Below, one piece after another: positions 5,748-6,427 of a DNA stretch of 6,427 nt (position 1 is its first letter; each line of letters opens with the position of its first letter). The translations under genes and the position numbers were made by a program. The notes beneath the pieces are model-generated. The model did no database searches. It was not told where the DNA came from and was given only the letters and a program-made list of their open reading frames with translations. This DNA comes from Actinomycetota bacterium (lineage in GTDB: Bacteria > Actinomycetota > Thermoleophilia > Gaiellales > Gaiellaceae): NCBI GenBank assembly GCA_005883235.1, contig VAYE01000140.1, positions 1-6,427 on the forward strand, given 5' to 3'.

Positions 5748-6427
5748 GTGCCGGAAGGCGATTCGCTCCACCGAGCGGCGCGGCGGTTGCAGGTCCTCGT
5801 CGGCGAGCGGCTCGAGGCCGAGTCGCCGCATCCGCGGGCGCAGCTGACCGGCGTTGCGGAGCGACTCGACGGGCGGCGGCTCGAAGGCGTGGAGGCGGTG
5901 GGAAAGAACCTCCTCCTCCGCTTCGAGGGCGGCGTCGTCCTGCGCAGCCATCTGCGGATGAAGGGCCGCTGGTGGGTGCGCCCGCGCGGCGGCAAGCAGC
6001 TCGGACGCCCCTGGCTCGTCCTGCGCGGCTCCGAGCACGAGGCCGTTCAGCTCAACGGGCCCGTCCTCGAGCTGGAGTCGGACGCCGTGCGGCGACTCGG
6101 CCCGGACGTCCTCGCCGATCGTCCCGAGTTCGACGCGATGCTCGCCAACCTGCGCGCGGCGCCGGGCGACCTGCCGCTCGGCGAGGCGCTCCAGCGCCAG
6201 CGACTCGTGGCGGGGATCGGGAACATGTGGATGGCCGAAGCCCTCTGGGAGGCCCGGCTCTCCCCGTGGCGCCGTCTCCACGAGGCGAGCGACGACGATC
6301 TGCGGAGCGCGCTCGAGACCGCGCATCGCCTCATGTCGGCGTCGGTCGCCGGGGCGCGCGGCCGCCGGCGCGTCTACCGCCGCGTGGGCCGTCCGTGCCC
6401 GCGCTGCGGCGCCGCGATCCGGTCTCG
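5748..6427 (+). CDS. nei: Nei/Fpg-family DNA glycosylase/AP lyase (endonuclease VIII-like), 3' partial
   Basis: Base-excision-repair enzyme that removes oxidised bases and cuts the abasic site. About 226 residues are present, and the last few tens are beyond the window. The N-terminus PEGDSLHRAARRL has the catalytic Pro2 (Schiff-base nucleophile after Met removal) and Glu3. The beta-hairpin Lys is Lys53 in AVGKNLL. SHLRMKGRWWV is the region that carries the void-filling loop. The helix-two-turn-helix DNA-binding domain contains RLVAGIGNMWMAEALWEA with Asn159. The zinc finger starts with CPRC (Cys217, Cys220); its second pair is cut off. The PEGD start and the spacing fit the Nei side of the family better than Fpg, which usually begins PELPEVE. 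GTG at 5748 is the only start that places Pro directly after the initiator. No Shine-Dalgarno is seen and a TACGCT box lies 6 bp upstream, so it is probably leaderless. In many actinobacteria this gene lies next to lhr; here two opposite-strand genes lie between them. Confidence 0.95.
   Translation, partial: MPEGDSLHRAARRLQVLVGERLEAESPHPRAQLTGVAERLDGRRLEGVEAVGKNLLLRFEGGVVLRSHLRMKGRWWVRPRGGKQLGRPWLVLRGSEHEAVQLNGPVLELESDAVRRLGPDVLADRPEFDAMLANLRAAPGDLPLGEALQRQRLVAGIGNMWMAEALWEARLSPWRRLHEASDDDLRSALETAHRLMSASVAGARGRRRVYRRVGRPCPRCGAAIRS

Noticed and set aside
5574..6326. Minus-strand frame opposite the nei gene
   Set aside because: Antisense shadow: the + strand has the complete Nei active-site and H2TH motifs, and the minus product has no recognisable domain.
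1..6427. Mobile element, CRISPR array, tRNA, toxin-antitoxin or defence system
   Set aside because: I saw no transposase or integrase motif, regularly spaced repeats, tRNA-like fold or paired small toxin genes. A helicase next to other genes can suggest defence, but this one is a clear Lhr repair helicase.

Overview
The window looks like chromosomal DNA from a very GC-rich actinobacterium. The evidence is the G/C third-codon bias in every gene, the long (about 1,400-residue) form of the Lhr helicase, an Nei-type DNA glycosylase close to it as in mycobacteria and streptomycetes, GTG starts, and start regions that look leaderless. The small membrane protein and the cysteine-containing fragment remind me of proteins from Thermoleophilia/Gaiellales-like lineages. 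That placement is an impression from memory, not a proof.

Layout. Positions 3 to about 4094 (+) encode an Lhr superfamily 2 helicase. Its first roughly 45-50 residues are cut off by the window edge, and all helicase motifs in the window are intact. Near 4095-4110 the helicase-like protein stops abruptly before its usual last 20 or so residues. The literal frame stays open to 4631 but reads like non-coding sequence. Coding-like codon use moves to another + frame (about 4108-4356), which encodes the tail of a small cysteine-containing, probably secreted, protein with no usable start. This points to a deletion, a fusion, or a sequencing or assembly error. Six bases after that stop, convergent on the minus strand, ends an alpha/beta hydrolase (5100 to 4363). 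Upstream of it is a 142-bp gap with a possible 26-residue micro-ORF (5206 to 5126), then a small four-helix membrane protein of unknown function (5713 to 5243). Divergent from that, an Nei/Fpg-family DNA glycosylase starts at 5748 (+) and runs off the window.

How the parts relate. Lhr and Nei form a DNA-repair pair that is neighbouring in many actinobacteria. Here they are separated by about 1.4 kb of opposite-strand genes. The most striking regulatory element is the 34-bp intergenic region between the membrane protein and nei. It holds an 8-bp perfect inverted repeat, and each arm contains a TACGCT -10-like box exactly 6 bp from a GTG start, placed symmetrically. The hydrolase start has the same arrangement (TACAGT, 6 bp, GTG). 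I see no mobile element, CRISPR array, tRNA or rRNA, and no obvious new defence or biosynthetic system. The items most worth checking are the symmetrical leaderless divergon, the broken lhr 3' end and the micro-ORF.
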